Shown: positions 43,395 through 54,306 of the stretch, in pieces
Numbering within the stretch: the first letter of the stretch is position 1
Layout: every line of letters begins with the position of its first letter
Assembly (NCBI GenBank): GCA_001626925.1
Contig: LUOR01000008.1
Coordinates: 1 to 63,147 of the forward strand
Direction of reading: 5' to 3'
Origin: Moraxellaceae bacterium REDSEA-S32_B1
GTDB taxonomy: Bacteria; Pseudomonadota; Gammaproteobacteria; Pseudomonadales; Moraxellaceae
DNA length: 63,147 bases
The notes under the pieces: model-generated
What the model was told of the DNA's origin: nothing
Database searches by the model: none
Seen by the model: only the letters and a program-made list of their open reading frames with translations
Translations under genes and position numbers: made by a program

Positions 43395-44362
43395 TGTTAG
43401 TTTCTTTTTTAGCCATTTTAGGTGGTTTCATTCTATTGGTTTGGAGTGCTGACCGTTTCGTTGAAGGTGCTGCTGCTACTGCTAAACATGCTGGCATGCC
43501 GTCATTGCTAATTGGAATGGTCATTGTTGGTTTCGGTACGTCTGCACCTGAAATGGTTGTTTCTGCAATGGCGGCCATTCATGGCAATCCAGATTTAGCC
43601 CTCGGTAATGCGCTCGGCTCGAATATCGTCAATACAGGTTTAATTCTAGGGTTAACAGCCATTATTACTCCAATATTGGTGCAATCAAAAATAGTCAGAA
43701 AAGAGATCCCTATATTATTGCTTATTAGTTCTGCGCTAGGTTATTTCCTTTGGGATGGCTCGCTAACACGTTTTGAGTCTGTTCTTCTTCTGGTGGGGTT
43801 CTTTACCTTAATTGGCTGGAGTATTTACTCTGCTATGAGAGGTAAAGGGGATAAATTAGAAAGTGAAATGGATCAAGAACTGGTTCAGCACGAGATGCCT
43901 ATCAAAAAAGCTATTTTTTGGCTGGTTATTGGCTTGATTCTTCTGATAGTGAGTTCACGATTACTCGTTTGGGGAGCAGTGAGTATCGCAGAGGCGCTGG
44001 GTGTTAGTGATTTAATTATCGGCTTAACGATTGTTGCTTTGGGCACGTCACTCCCTGAATTAGCAGCATCCATTATTGCAGTTAGAAAAGGTGAACATGA
44101 TATAGCTATTGGAAATGTGGTGGGTTCTAACATGTTTAACTTACTCGCTGTCGTTGGTATCGCGGGCGTTATATCGCCGATTACAGGTATGTCTTCCGAG
44201 GTTATGTCTCGCGACTGGTTAGTTATGATGGGCTTGACAATCGCCTTGCTATTTATGGCCTATGGATTTCGTGGCGCTGGACGGATTAACAGATTGGAAG
44301 GCGCAGGTCTGCTAATCGCATTTTGTGCTTACAACACTTGGCTAGTTTCTTCTGTGATTTAA
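43394..44362 (+). CDS. CaCA-family (calcium/sodium antiporter-like) cation exporter
   Basis: 322 residues with two homologous halves. The alpha-repeats are visible: GFGTSAPEMVVSAMAAI followed by GNALGSNIVNTGLILG (about residue 48), and LGTSLPELAASIIAV followed by GNVVGSNMFNLLAVVG (about residue 215). It is a YrbG/CaxA-type inner-membrane exchanger. The manganese riboswitch in front suggests manganese export rather than calcium, which is inference. It is preceded by the coupled leader ORF. Confidence 0.85.
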   Translation: MLVSFLAILGGFILLVWSADRFVEGAAATAKHAGMPSLLIGMVIVGFGTSAPEMVVSAMAAIHGNPDLALGNALGSNIVNTGLILGLTAIITPILVQSKIVRKEIPILLLISSALGYFLWDGSLTRFESVLLLVGFFTLIGWSIYSAMRGKGDKLESEMDQELVQHEMPIKKAIFWLVIGLILLIVSSRLLVWGAVSIAEALGVSDLIIGLTIVALGTSLPELAASIIAVRKGEHDIAIGNVVGSNMFNLLAVVGIAGVISPITGMSSEVMSRDWLVMMGLTIALLFMAYGFRGAGRINRLEGAGLLIAFCAYNTWLVSSVI

Positions 44363-44416
44363 TCACGACATCAAAAAGTATTAAATATGCATGTGGACTC
44401 AACTCACATGCGCACA

Positions 44417-44722
44417 ATGAAAGAGAGAAGTAAAAAAGATTCACTTATTCAATTTTGGCAAAATCATTCAGAGGCAATAGCAGCGCTTGGTTATAATTTA
44501 ATCTTGGCTATTGTTATTTGGGTGGCAAGCTCACTTATTGCAAAAGCAGTGTGCAAAGCGATTCAAGACACTAACTCTAAGTTGAATAAAGTTGACGCGA
44601 CCCTGATACCAATATTTTCAACCGTAGCCAGTTACGCGGTTTATGTCATTAAAGAGATAAACTTATTCATTACAGTGCTTGAAACCATCGATGGTTTGTA
44701 TATTGCCTCATTTGAAAACTAA
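44417..44722 (+). pseudogene. mscS-type mechanosensitive channel remnant with internal deletion
   Basis: The N-terminal portion ends KVDATLIPIFSTVASYAVYV, the segment of MscS that leads into the pore helix. It then jumps straight to INLFITVLETIDGLYIAS, which belongs to the beta domain (equivalent of LFTTVLKTPDGLYI). The pore-lining helix between them is gone, and the frame stops soon after, so the channel cannot work. The join keeps the reading frame. A GCATGTG/CACATGC hairpin lies just before it. Confidence 0.7.
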
Positions 44723-44777
44723 ATATATAAATGCATTGTGACTCATCGTTTTAATAGATTTTGGTGATTAAAAATGA

Positions 44778-46976
44778 TTAATTTTTAACGTATTTTGCCC
44801 TCGCCTGATGCAACTTTTTATAGCTGTCGATCAAGCGCAAATGACGATCCAAGCCATCAAGTTGCATATTGGTTTCGGTCAATCCGTAAAATTTCACTGT
44901 GCCATTGACTGAACCTAAGACTGCATCCATGCGCTCATCGCCAAACATACGACGGAAATTCACTTCAAAATCGCCAATGTCCATCTCATCATCGAGCATG
45001 ACTTCGAGCACCACATCCATACATTGATAAAATAAACCACGCTCGACCGTGTTGGTATTGTATTGCAAGAAGGTTTCGACCAATTCTTTGACTTCTTCAA
45101 ATTCTTTTAATGCGAGATAAATCAACAACTTTAACTCAAGAATGGTGAGCTGCCCCCACACGGTATTGTCATCAAACTCAATACCGATCAAGGTGACAAT
45201 GTCAGTATAATCATCAACTTCCACGTCTTCTAAGCGTTCAACCAATGCTTGCAATTGCTCATCATCTAGGCGATGCAGATTGAGAATATCTTCACGGAAA
45301 GCCAAGGCTTTATTGGTATTGTCCCAAATCAAATCTTCGACCAAATACACTTCGGAATAGTCAGGTACGATGATGCGACACGCCGTTGCGCCAAGATGTT
45401 CATAGACTGCCATATAGGATTCTTTGCCCAAGTCTTCGAGAATTGCAAATAACGTTTCTGCCTCTTGAACATTGGTATGAGCGCCGTTGGCGGTAAACTC
45501 CCATTCAACAAAATCATAATCCGATTTTGCACTAAAGAATCGCCATGACACTACACCACTCGAATCAATGAAATGCTCAACAAAATTATTCGGCTCGGTC
45601 ACAGCATTTGTACTAAATGTTGGACGTGGTAAATCATTTAAGCCTTCAAAACTCCGTCCTTGTAACAGCTCGGTCAGACTACGTTCTAGTGCCACTTCCA
45701 GTTTTGGATGCGCACCAAATGAGGCAAATACACCACCTGTACGTGGATTCATCAAAGTCACACACATCACAGGGAATTGACCACCGAGCGACGCATCTTT
45801 GACCAAGACTGGGAAGCCCTGCTCCTCTAACCCTTTGATCCCTGCAACGATGCTTGGATACTTGTCTAAAACATCTTGTGGGACATCAGGAAGGGTGATT
45901 TCATTTTCGATAATTTCACGTTTGACTGCACGCTCAAAAATCTCTGAAAGACACTGCACTTGCGCTTCAGCTAAGGTATTGCCTGCACTCATACCATTAC
46001 TGAGATATAGATTCTCAACTAAATTGGATGGAAAATACACCGTTTCACCATCCGATTTACGCACAAATGGTAAGGCACAAATGCCACGTTTGGTATTGCC
46101 TGAGTTGGTATCAAACAAATGCGAGCCACGAAGTTCACTATCAGGATCGTAAATTTCTAGGCAATATTCATCGAGAACCTCAGCTGGTAAAGCATCATCT
46201 TTGCTCGGCTGAAACCATTTTTCATCGGGATAATGTACAAACTCAGCGTTGGCAATCTCTTCACCCCAAAACTGATCGTTATAGAAAAAGTTACAATTTA
46301 AACGCTCGATAAACTCGCCCAAAGCCGATGCAAGCGCACTTTCCTTAGTCGCACCTTTACCATTGGTAAAGCACATCGGCGACTGTGCATCACGAATATG
46401 CAATGACCACACATTCGGCACGATATTACGCCATGAAGCAATCTCGATCTTCATGCCCAAATTCGCCAAAATACTCGACATATTGGCAATGGTTTGCTCA
46501 AGCGGTAGGTCTTTGCCTTCAATAAAAGTTTGACTGTCCGAAGTCAGGCTCGGCATTAATAATGCCTGTGCATCGGCATCAATGCTTTCCACTTCTTCAA
46601 TAATAAATTCAGGTCCAGTCTGAATGACTTTTTTCACTGTACAGCGGTCGATCGAACGCAAAATCCCTTGACGATCTTTATCGGAAATATCAGCAGGAAG
46701 TTCGACTTGGATTTTTAAAATTTGTTTATAGCGATTTTCAGGATCGACGATATTATTTTGAGATAGGCGAATATTATCCGTCGGAATATCACGAGCAGCG
46801 CAATACACTTTGACAAAATAAGCCGCACACAAAGCAGATGAAGCAAGGAAATAGTCAAAAGGACCCGGCGCAGAGCCATCACCTTTGTAGCGGATCGGCT
46901 GATCTGCAATCACGCTAAAATCATCGAACTTGGCTTCTTGGCGAAGATTGTCGAGATAATGGACTTTGATTTCCAT
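44778..46976 (-). CDS. OsmC-YcaO domain fusion protein
   Basis: 732 residues. The first about 135 residues are OsmC-like (PIRYKGDGSAPGPFDYFLAS near residue 27, with the usual Cys in SSALCAAYFVKVYC). A YcaO domain follows (GKGATKESALASALGEFIER about residue 225, AEAQVQCLSEIFERAVKR about residue 330), with the ATP-binding acidic residues. E. coli YcaO helps RimO methylthiolate ribosomal protein S12; the fused OsmC domain is typical of this group. No RimO gene is nearby. Single gene. Confidence 0.85.
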   Translation of the reverse strand: MEIKVHYLDNLRQEAKFDDFSVIADQPIRYKGDGSAPGPFDYFLASSALCAAYFVKVYCAARDIPTDNIRLSQNNIVDPENRYKQILKIQVELPADISDKDRQGILRSIDRCTVKKVIQTGPEFIIEEVESIDADAQALLMPSLTSDSQTFIEGKDLPLEQTIANMSSILANLGMKIEIASWRNIVPNVWSLHIRDAQSPMCFTNGKGATKESALASALGEFIERLNCNFFYNDQFWGEEIANAEFVHYPDEKWFQPSKDDALPAEVLDEYCLEIYDPDSELRGSHLFDTNSGNTKRGICALPFVRKSDGETVYFPSNLVENLYLSNGMSAGNTLAEAQVQCLSEIFERAVKREIIENEITLPDVPQDVLDKYPSIVAGIKGLEEQGFPVLVKDASLGGQFPVMCVTLMNPRTGGVFASFGAHPKLEVALERSLTELLQGRSFEGLNDLPRPTFSTNAVTEPNNFVEHFIDSSGVVSWRFFSAKSDYDFVEWEFTANGAHTNVQEAETLFAILEDLGKESYMAVYEHLGATACRIIVPDYSEVYLVEDLIWDNTNKALAFREDILNLHRLDDEQLQALVERLEDVEVDDYTDIVTLIGIEFDDNTVWGQLTILELKLLIYLALKEFEEVKELVETFLQYNTNTVERGLFYQCMDVVLEVMLDDEMDIGDFEVNFRRMFGDERMDAVLGSVNGTVKFYGLTETNMQLDGLDRHLRLIDSYKKLHQARAKYVKN

Positions 46977-47046
46977 ATTTTAAATACCCAAAATTGTGCT
47001 AATTAATGATGAACTAGGTGAGGTGTTTTGACCCAATGATTAATTT

Positions 47047-48141
<1,095 letters not shown>

Positions 48142-48157
48142 TTATGTGAGTTTAAGT

Positions 48158-48658
48158 ATGCTTAATGATCAACAACAACAATGGACTGGTCATATCACTG
48201 CCGAAAATCAGAGTGATATTAATATGATCTTAGAGCAACTCTGTATTGCTTTTAATAGCTCACCGTTTTACACCCACAATAATCTCAAAATGCGTGTCGT
48301 AGATGGGCAGATTGAAGGTTTTGTTGAGATGGATGCGCATTTGATTGGTAATGTGAAATTTCAAATTCTGCATGGTGGCGTATCCGCAACCATTCTCGAT
48401 AGTATGGGCGGTGTGGTTGCAATGAGCGAATTATACCGTCGTAGCACTCCTGAAACTTTTGAGGAAACGACTAAGAAAGTTGGAAAATTGGCAACTTTGG
48501 ACTTGCGTGTAGATTATCTTGCACCAGGTCGTGGAAAGTACTTTATTGCCAAAGCACAAGTGGTACGCCTCGGTCGTAAAAGCTGTCTGATGCGCATGGA
48601 TTTGCATAATGATCAAGGCACACACATCGCGACTGGTACAGCGTCTTATGTGTATTGA
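48158..48658 (+). CDS. Hot-dog fold thioesterase (PaaI-like)
   Basis: 166 residues from ATG 48158. The pattern LHGGVSATILDSMGGVVAM (about residue 72) with the His-Gly-Gly start of the central helix and LATLDLRVDYLAPG (about residue 108) matches the PaaI/YigI thioesterase family. The substrate is probably an acyl-CoA, not identifiable here. An upstream frame extending to 48098 overlaps the hemB leader and is not used. It is followed by a strong terminator. Confidence 0.75.
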   Translation: MLNDQQQQWTGHITAENQSDINMILEQLCIAFNSSPFYTHNNLKMRVVDGQIEGFVEMDAHLIGNVKFQILHGGVSATILDSMGGVVAMSELYRRSTPETFEETTKKVGKLATLDLRVDYLAPGRGKYFIAKAQVVRLGRKSCLMRMDLHNDQGTHIATGTASYVY

Positions 48659-48677
48659 TACCTAAATATTTTGATCG

Positions 48678-48707
48678 AAATGGCGACAATTGTTCGCCAT
48701 TTTTTTA
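48678..48707 (+). terminator. Rho-independent terminator
   Basis: AAATGGCGA / TCGCCATTT stem with a 7-base loop followed by a T run. It ends the thioesterase transcript. Confidence 0.9.
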
Positions 48708-48727
48708 CATCTCATTTTAACGCTAAG

Positions 48728-49631
48728 CTAAGCCAAATGCGCAGGAAAGCTAATCACCTGCTCGAGTCGCATCCGTCGCATCGCAACCATTAGTAAACGG
48801 TCAATTCCGAGTGCAATCCCAGAACAAACAGGCATAAACTCCAATGCAGCAAGCAATCGCTCATCTATCGGCATCGCTTCTAAACCTTGTGCAAGCCGTG
48901 CTTGATTATCCGCTTCAAAACGCTGACGAAGTGCATTGGCATCACTGAGCTCATCATAGCCATTAGCAAGTTCTAAGCCCTCGATATACACTTCAAAGCG
49001 TGCAGCGACTTGCTGAAAACAGCAAATCCATATAAGCCAAGCGATCATCGCCAAGTCGTACATCCAAGCCAACACGCTGTGCGCATTGTTTTAACTCAAC
49101 ACAACTCGCTTGCAACGGATTGATGTCCAAACGATCTTGGAAAGCATGTTTATAACTCAGCAAGATCGGACGCACTTCATCGAAACGATCTTTCAGACAA
49201 ATATTTAATAGATCGGTTGTTTCATACATCAAATCTTTCAGATCAAAATCAGGACGATACCATTCCAACATGGTAAATTCGCTATTGTGCTTACGACCAT
49301 GTTCATCATCACGAAACACTTTACAGATTTGATAAATTGCGCCACTACCACTAGCAAGTAGTCGCTTCATGGCAAACTCTGGCGAAGTATGTAGATAATG
49401 CGATGCTTTTACGCCGTTGACATTACGCAAGGCTTGCACCGAAGCAAGATGCACATCTGTCGTTCCTGCTTGAGATAGCAATGGCGTTTCAACTTCAAGC
49501 ACATTACGCTCAGCAAAAAATGAGCGAATTCGTTGATATAGCTCGGCACGTGCTTGTAACGCTTCCAGATCGCAGGTCATTTTAAAAGTTGTTTCAGTCA
49601 ATTTTTCATTCTCAAAAGCATGATTATTCAT
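48728..49631 (-). pseudogene. epmA: epmA (EF-P beta-lysine ligase) broken by a frameshifting deletion
   Basis: The first 205 codons (from ATG 49631, overlapping the pdxB stop by 4 bases) are a clear EpmA/PoxA lysyl-tRNA-synthetase-like domain: RAELYQRIRSFFAERNVLEV, HTSPEFAMKRLL, VFRDDEHGRKHNSEFTMLEW. It then ends at YMDLLF + SASRCTL. The other frame resumes at QQVAARFEVYIEGLELANGY and runs to the normal C-terminus (GIALGIDRLLMVAM). About 25-30 residues that should lie between are missing, so a deletion that changes frame near 49010-49020 is the best reading. Beta-lysylation of EF-P would be lost. Confidence 0.8.
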
Positions 49632-50731
49632 GACAGTTCTGCACCAAAGGCAGACCATTCACGACGTAACGGATAATTTTTTCTGAGATCATCAAAGGCT
49701 TTTTGCTGAATCGCACCATCATTTAAACATGCACGCAAAGCTTGATCATCACGGCAAATATCATAAATGGTGCTCAGGTTTTGCATCAGTTGTGTTTTAA
49801 ATTCGGCTTTGGCATTTTTTGCATCTTCATTAAGCGCTAAAAGTGGCTCGCAACGCTCAAGTAATGGTACAAAATCTTTATCTGCTGATTTACCAAAAGT
49901 TTCACAAAAAGACTGATAAATCATTTGCGTGCCTCTCGCCTTACCTTCTAGGCTATAGCCTGCAATATGCGGTGTTGCGAGCGTCAAAGCATTGAGTAAT
50001 TCTGCGGAAATTTGCGGTTCATGTTCAAACACATCTAACACTACTTGACGTTTATTCTTCGCAATATCTGCAAGCAACGCCTTTTCTTCAACCACCGAAC
50101 CACGTGCACTATTGATCAAGATTGCATCTGTTTTCATCTGACTCAAAGTGCTTTCATTAAACAAATGATGCGTGGCATGTTGTTGTGAATGATCCGTTTG
50201 TTTAGTTAAAGGCACATGAATTGAAATCGCATCAGATTGATTGAGTAAAGTTTGAAAATCAACTTGTTCCGCTTGAGCATGAATTACAAAAGGATCATAA
50301 CCAATTACATGCCAATCCAAGAACTTCGCCAAAGCCACCAATCGTGTCCCGACATTGCCTAGACCGACCACACCCAAGCAAAACGACTGCCCTGCATCAA
50401 TCAACTCAGGTCGAAGCGTGAGCAATGCCGTTACTACATATTCCGCCACAGCTTGGGCATTACAGCCTGCGGCATTCGCCCATGGAATGTGATTGTTTTC
50501 TAAAGCCGTAATATCAAGATGATCTGTACCGATGGTGGCACTACCGATAAATTTGACTGGCGAATTTTTGATAAGATCAGCGTTGACCTTAGTCACGGAA
50601 CGCACTAGAAGCGCATCGCAGTCTTTCAGATCATCGTTAGAAATGGTGCGCCCTGCCAAATTTTGGATTTCTCCAAACTCTGAAAAAAAATAATCGGTAA
50701 ACGCTAGATTTTCATCTGCGACAATTTTCAT
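49628..50731 (-). CDS. pdxB: 4-phosphoerythronate dehydrogenase
   Basis: 367 residues. NAD-dependent 2-hydroxyacid dehydrogenase of the DXP-independent vitamin B6 pathway. The Rossmann motif is GVVGLGNVGTRLVALAKFL (about residue 122); SATIGTDHLD, INSARGSVVEEKALL and the final active-site His in TLATPHIAGYSLEGKARG (about residue 250) identify the PdxB subfamily, which also has the C-terminal dimerisation extension. Its end overlaps epmA. Confidence 0.92.
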   Translation of the reverse strand: MKIVADENLAFTDYFFSEFGEIQNLAGRTISNDDLKDCDALLVRSVTKVNADLIKNSPVKFIGSATIGTDHLDITALENNHIPWANAAGCNAQAVAEYVVTALLTLRPELIDAGQSFCLGVVGLGNVGTRLVALAKFLDWHVIGYDPFVIHAQAEQVDFQTLLNQSDAISIHVPLTKQTDHSQQHATHHLFNESTLSQMKTDAILINSARGSVVEEKALLADIAKNKRQVVLDVFEHEPQISAELLNALTLATPHIAGYSLEGKARGTQMIYQSFCETFGKSADKDFVPLLERCEPLLALNEDAKNAKAEFKTQLMQNLSTIYDICRDDQALRACLNDGAIQQKAFDDLRKNYPLRREWSAFGAELS

Positions 50732-50792
50732 AACATTGATCCAAAAACAATTTCAAAAGAACACGGAAATAGTCTAAATATTCGCCAATAAA

Positions 50793-51560
50793 CTAAATGC
50801 CACGCCAATCCACTCTGGCATTGCGCTCCTGCTCATAAATACGCTGTACATATTGTCCGAGTGGGATTTGCAATAAATAATGCTGAAATGCCATCACCTC
50901 AGGCGCTATCTCACTGTGTTGCTCACGTTCCCATGGCGTGCCCTCAATCATCATTAAGGGTGCAATCATGCTACACACCGCAATATCTGCAAGGGTGAGT
51001 CGATCCGCCACCAAATATTCGCCGCCATTCTCGACCAAGATTTGATTGAATTGTTCTATCATTGCGTCGATTTTCTGTTTAGATTCCAGTGCAGTATAAC
51101 CTGTGATGTGATGATAGCTATTAATGGCAAATTTGATGGTTGGGCGAGCCAGTGCCTTAAGATCACGAAGCCAGCCTCGTTCACCAAGTATGACTTCAAT
51201 CGCCGAATTATGCTCAAATTGCAAAATAAAATAAAATAGCCAACGCCTTACATGGATACCGAAAACCTGACTTAAGGCATCAATTTCTAAAATCCGCTCT
51301 CGTAGCTCAGGCTCACTGCGAATCAAGGCATGTTCAGGATAATAGCAATCTAAATAATCAGCAATTCTACTCGAATCTGCAATCCACTTTTTATCATCTT
51401 TAAGTACAGGTAAGTGCTTGCTTTGCGTATGGTGTTGCGTGGTTAAGCGATGTAAACCTGGTGTCAAATTCTTTGCCACATAATCCAACTCTTTATGATC
51501 GAGCAACCAACGTGCTTTCTCACAAAACAGTGACAAAGGAAATTGATACAAAATACGCAT
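50793..51560 (-). CDS. Glutathione S-transferase family protein
   Basis: 255 residues from ATG 51560. N-terminal thioredoxin fold (MRILYQFPLSLFCEKARWLL with the conserved Phe-Cys pair, then HLPVLKDDKKWIADSSRIAD as the glutathione-contact region), and an all-helical C-terminal domain with YLVADRLTLADIAVCSMIAP. The substrate is unknown. It lies between pdxB and ychF, transcribed divergently from the latter. Confidence 0.8.
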   Translation of the reverse strand: MRILYQFPLSLFCEKARWLLDHKELDYVAKNLTPGLHRLTTQHHTQSKHLPVLKDDKKWIADSSRIADYLDCYYPEHALIRSEPELRERILEIDALSQVFGIHVRRWLFYFILQFEHNSAIEVILGERGWLRDLKALARPTIKFAINSYHHITGYTALESKQKIDAMIEQFNQILVENGGEYLVADRLTLADIAVCSMIAPLMMIEGTPWEREQHSEIAPEVMAFQHYLLQIPLGQYVQRIYEQERNARVDWRGI

Positions 51561-51861
51561 GTACACTCCGATTGATTATTTTTCTCAGTGATATAAATTG
51601 TGTTTTACGCTATAAGGGATGAAGCCTTTCCACAAGGCATATTAAACTGAATCGCTAAGATGCGCAAAAACCTATTACACACCATTTGCCTTTTATGATT
51701 CTGCATAAACTATTTATCATCTAATCGTATCTAAGAATAAGCTCAAGCAACCTCCATGCTATCAACTGAAAATCAATTTTTGAAGTCGTTTAATGACTGA
51801 CTTAGATTGGAAATTGCTGTATCATGTGGCGCAGTATAAATAGAGCATTTGAGTAGATTTT

Positions 51862-52953
51862 ATGGGCTTTAATTGTGGTATTGTCGGTTTGCCAAACGTG
51901 GGGAAATCCACCTTATTTAACGCACTGACCAAAGCAGCCATCGCCGCTGAAAACTTTCCATTTTGTACCATCGAGCCAAATACAGGCGTCGTGCCTGTAC
52001 CTGATGATCGCATGGATAAACTCTCAGCTATCGTCAAACCGCAACGTGAAATCCCAACTTCAATGGAATTCGTCGATATCGCAGGACTAGTTGCAGGTGC
52101 GTCGAAAGGTGAAGGTTTAGGTAATCAATTCCTTGCCAATATTCGTGAAACTGATGCAATTGCCCATGTAGTGCGTTGTTTTGAAGATGAAAACGTCATC
52201 CATGTGAATGGCAAAATCGATCCACTCGATGATATTGCAACAATCAATACTGAACTTGCCCTCGCTGATCTAGAAACTGTATCGAAAGCAATTACACGTT
52301 TAACAAAAACTGCTAAAGGTGGTGATAAAGAAGCCATTGCAACAAAAGCAGTGCTTGAGAAAATTCAACCATTACTTGATGACGGACGCCCTGCTCGTGC
52401 CGCAGATTTGTCTGATGATGAGCGTAAACTGATTAAAGGTTTTGGTTTACTGACTTTAAAACCAACCATGTACATTGCCAATGTGGCGGAAGATGGTTTT
52501 GAAAATAATCCATATTTGGACTCAGTGCGTGAACTTGCAGAATCTGAAAATGCCGTGGTCGTTGCGCTCTGTAATCAAATCGAAGCAGAAATTTCACTAC
52601 TTGAAGAAGATGAACGTGCAGAGTTTCTTGAAGCGATGGGTATGGAAGAACCAGGATTGAATCGTGTGATTCGTGCAGGTTATGCGCTACTTGGTTTACA
52701 AACCTACTTTACCGCTGGTGTACAAGAAGTACGTGCATGGACGGTGAAAGTTGGCGCATCTGCACCTCAAGCTGCTGGTGTGATTCATACCGACTTTGAA
52801 AAAGGCTTTATCCGTGCTGAAGTAATCGCCTATGACGACTACATCCAACACAACGGTGAGTCAGGCGCAAAAGAAGCAGGAAAATGGCGATTAGAAGGCA
52901 AAACCTACATCGTACAAGATGGCGATGTGATGCATTTCCGTTTTAATGTTTAA
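51862..52953 (+). CDS. ychF: Ribosome-binding ATPase YchF
   Basis: 363 residues, the family's usual size. [14 protein letters not shown] (G1, about residue 8), EFVDIAGLV (G3) and CNQIEAE in the G4 place, the altered specificity motif (NxxE instead of NKxD) that makes YchF an ATPase. The C-terminal TGS-like domain ends [10 protein letters not shown]. It binds ribosomes and affects stress responses. Single gene. Confidence 0.96.
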   Translation: MGFNCGIVGLPNVGKSTLFNALTKAAIAAENFPFCTIEPNTGVVPVPDDRMDKLSAIVKPQREIPTSMEFVDIAGLVAGASKGEGLGNQFLANIRETDAIAHVVRCFEDENVIHVNGKIDPLDDIATINTELALADLETVSKAITRLTKTAKGGDKEAIATKAVLEKIQPLLDDGRPARAADLSDDERKLIKGFGLLTLKPTMYIANVAEDGFENNPYLDSVRELAESENAVVVALCNQIEAEISLLEEDERAEFLEAMGMEEPGLNRVIRAGYALLGLQTYFTAGVQEVRAWTVKVGASAPQAAGVIHTDFEKGFIRAEVIAYDDYIQHNGESGAKEAGKWRLEGKTYIVQDGDVMHFRFNV

Positions 52954-53084
52954 TTGATCGACTTTCATTAAATGTGATACTCATCACAAAAGCTAAGATT
53001 GATGTAGCTTTTTTTATCAAATCGTATATTATTTGGCTTCGAAACGGTTAGTCGTTTCGGATGCCATTTTATGAGGATTTAAAA

Positions 53085-53447
53085 ATGAATAAATTATTAA
53101 TTGCTTTAGGTTTAGCTTCTGCTGTTGCTTTCGTTGGTTGTGCAAAAAAAGAAGAAGCTGCTGAAACTGCAACTGAACAACACGCTGAAGATGCTGCTGA
53201 TCACGCAGGTGCTGCACTAGAATCAGCTGGTGATGCAACTGTTGCTGCAACTGACGACTTGGCTACAGATGCTGCTGTTGCAACTGACGAAGCTGGTAAT
53301 GCAATCGGTGAAGCTGCTGACGCAACTGCAACTGCTGCATCTGATGCTGCAAACGCTGCTGGTCAAGCTGCTAAAGATGCAACTGCTGCAATCGCTGGTG
53401 CGGTTGAAACTGGCGCTGCTGATGTTAAAGAAGCTGCTCAAAACTAA
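53085..53447 (+). CDS. Small Ala-rich lipoprotein
   Basis: 120 residues from ATG 53085. Signal peptide with lipobox (AVAFVGC, Cys about residue 19), then a low-complexity Ala/Asp/Glu/Thr-rich body (EAADATATAASDAANAAGQA and similar) with a roughly helical repeat, ending KEAAQN. It resembles other Acinetobacter surface-associated Ala-rich lipoproteins; no function is recognised. The long alternative frames over it are mere consequences of its composition. Confidence 0.7.
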   Translation: MNKLLIALGLASAVAFVGCAKKEEAAETATEQHAEDAADHAGAALESAGDATVAATDDLATDAAVATDEAGNAIGEAADATATAASDAANAAGQAAKDATAAIAGAVETGAADVKEAAQN

Positions 53448-53467
53448 TTTTGACGCACTATTTAACG

Positions 53468-53490
53468 AAAAAACCCATGCATGGTTTTTT
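53468..53490. terminator. Bidirectional terminator between convergent genes
   Basis: AAAAAACC / GGTTTTTT arms around CATGCAT, symmetric A and T runs. Confidence 0.85.
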
Positions 53491-53519
53491 ATGGCTGATC
53501 TAAGTTGCTCAAAATTGAT

Positions 53520-54263
53520 CTAACTTAACTTATTCACGATACGTAGAGGCAAAACTTTCATCGCCAAACCAAGTGGCAACCATGGCCATTTTGGCACAAA
53601 AGCTTTGACAGGTTCACTTTCAATGGTTTTCACCAAGATTTTACAGCCTGTTTTTTCATCGACTTCAAAAGGCAGTTTTTTCGCCCCTTCATTCAGCTCA
53701 GTACGGATATACCCTGGGAAAATCGTAGAGACTTTGATCGGTGTATTGAGCAGTTCTGCTCGGATGCCTTCGGCAAGGTGCGCAACTGCAGCCTTACTTG
53801 CGGCATAAGTCGACAAATGTTTTGGCAGACCACGTACTGCGCTCATCGAGGAAATTACCACCAAATGTCCTGCATTTTGCGCACGGAAAATTTCTACCGC
53901 AGCTTCGCTCTGGGCAAGCGCTGAGATAAAGTTGGTTTCTGCTGTGGCACGGTTAATGGCAAAGTTGCCCTTGCCAATACGACGACCTTCACCAACACCC
54001 GCATTGACGATGATTCGATCAATACGCCCAAATTCTGCCTGAAAGGCTTTAAATACGGTAAACACATCATCATAGTGTGTGACATCCAAAGTTTTGGCGA
54101 TGACTTTGATGCCGAATTGGCTTTCGAGCTCTTGTTTTAGTGCATCTAAGCGCTCTTGGCGGCGTGCACAGATCGCAAGGTTATAGCCTTTTTTGGCAAA
54201 CTCACGTGCCATTCCTGCGCCAAGACCTGAGCTTGCACCTGTGATTAAAATTGTTTTTGCCAT
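53520..54263 (-). CDS. Short-chain dehydrogenase/reductase
   Basis: 247 residues from ATG 54263. Cofactor motif TGASSGLGAGMAREF (about residue 7), NAG motif VNAGVGEG (about residue 90), catalytic Ser and the YAASK tetrad (STYAASKAAVAHLAEGIRA, about residue 155). The C-terminus has a weak amphipathic end (PWLPLGLAMKVLPLRIVNKL). The substrate is unknown. It is the last of four minus-strand genes (with the phosphatase, kinase-like and acyl-CoA dehydrogenase genes) that probably form one pathway. Confidence 0.85.
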   Translation of the reverse strand: MAKTILITGASSGLGAGMAREFAKKGYNLAICARRQERLDALKQELESQFGIKVIAKTLDVTHYDDVFTVFKAFQAEFGRIDRIIVNAGVGEGRRIGKGNFAINRATAETNFISALAQSEAAVEIFRAQNAGHLVVISSMSAVRGLPKHLSTYAASKAAVAHLAEGIRAELLNTPIKVSTIFPGYIRTELNEGAKKLPFEVDEKTGCKILVKTIESEPVKAFVPKWPWLPLGLAMKVLPLRIVNKLS

Positions 54264-54306
54264 GATTCGATCCTTTAATTTCAATGATTTTCTTAAAAAT
54301 ATTCAG

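Noticed and set aside
53029..53523. Leu/Gln- and Ser/Cys-rich ORFs over the small lipoprotein gene
   Set aside because: These frames are by-products of its GCT/GCA-rich composition; the frame with signal peptide and lipobox is the real one.
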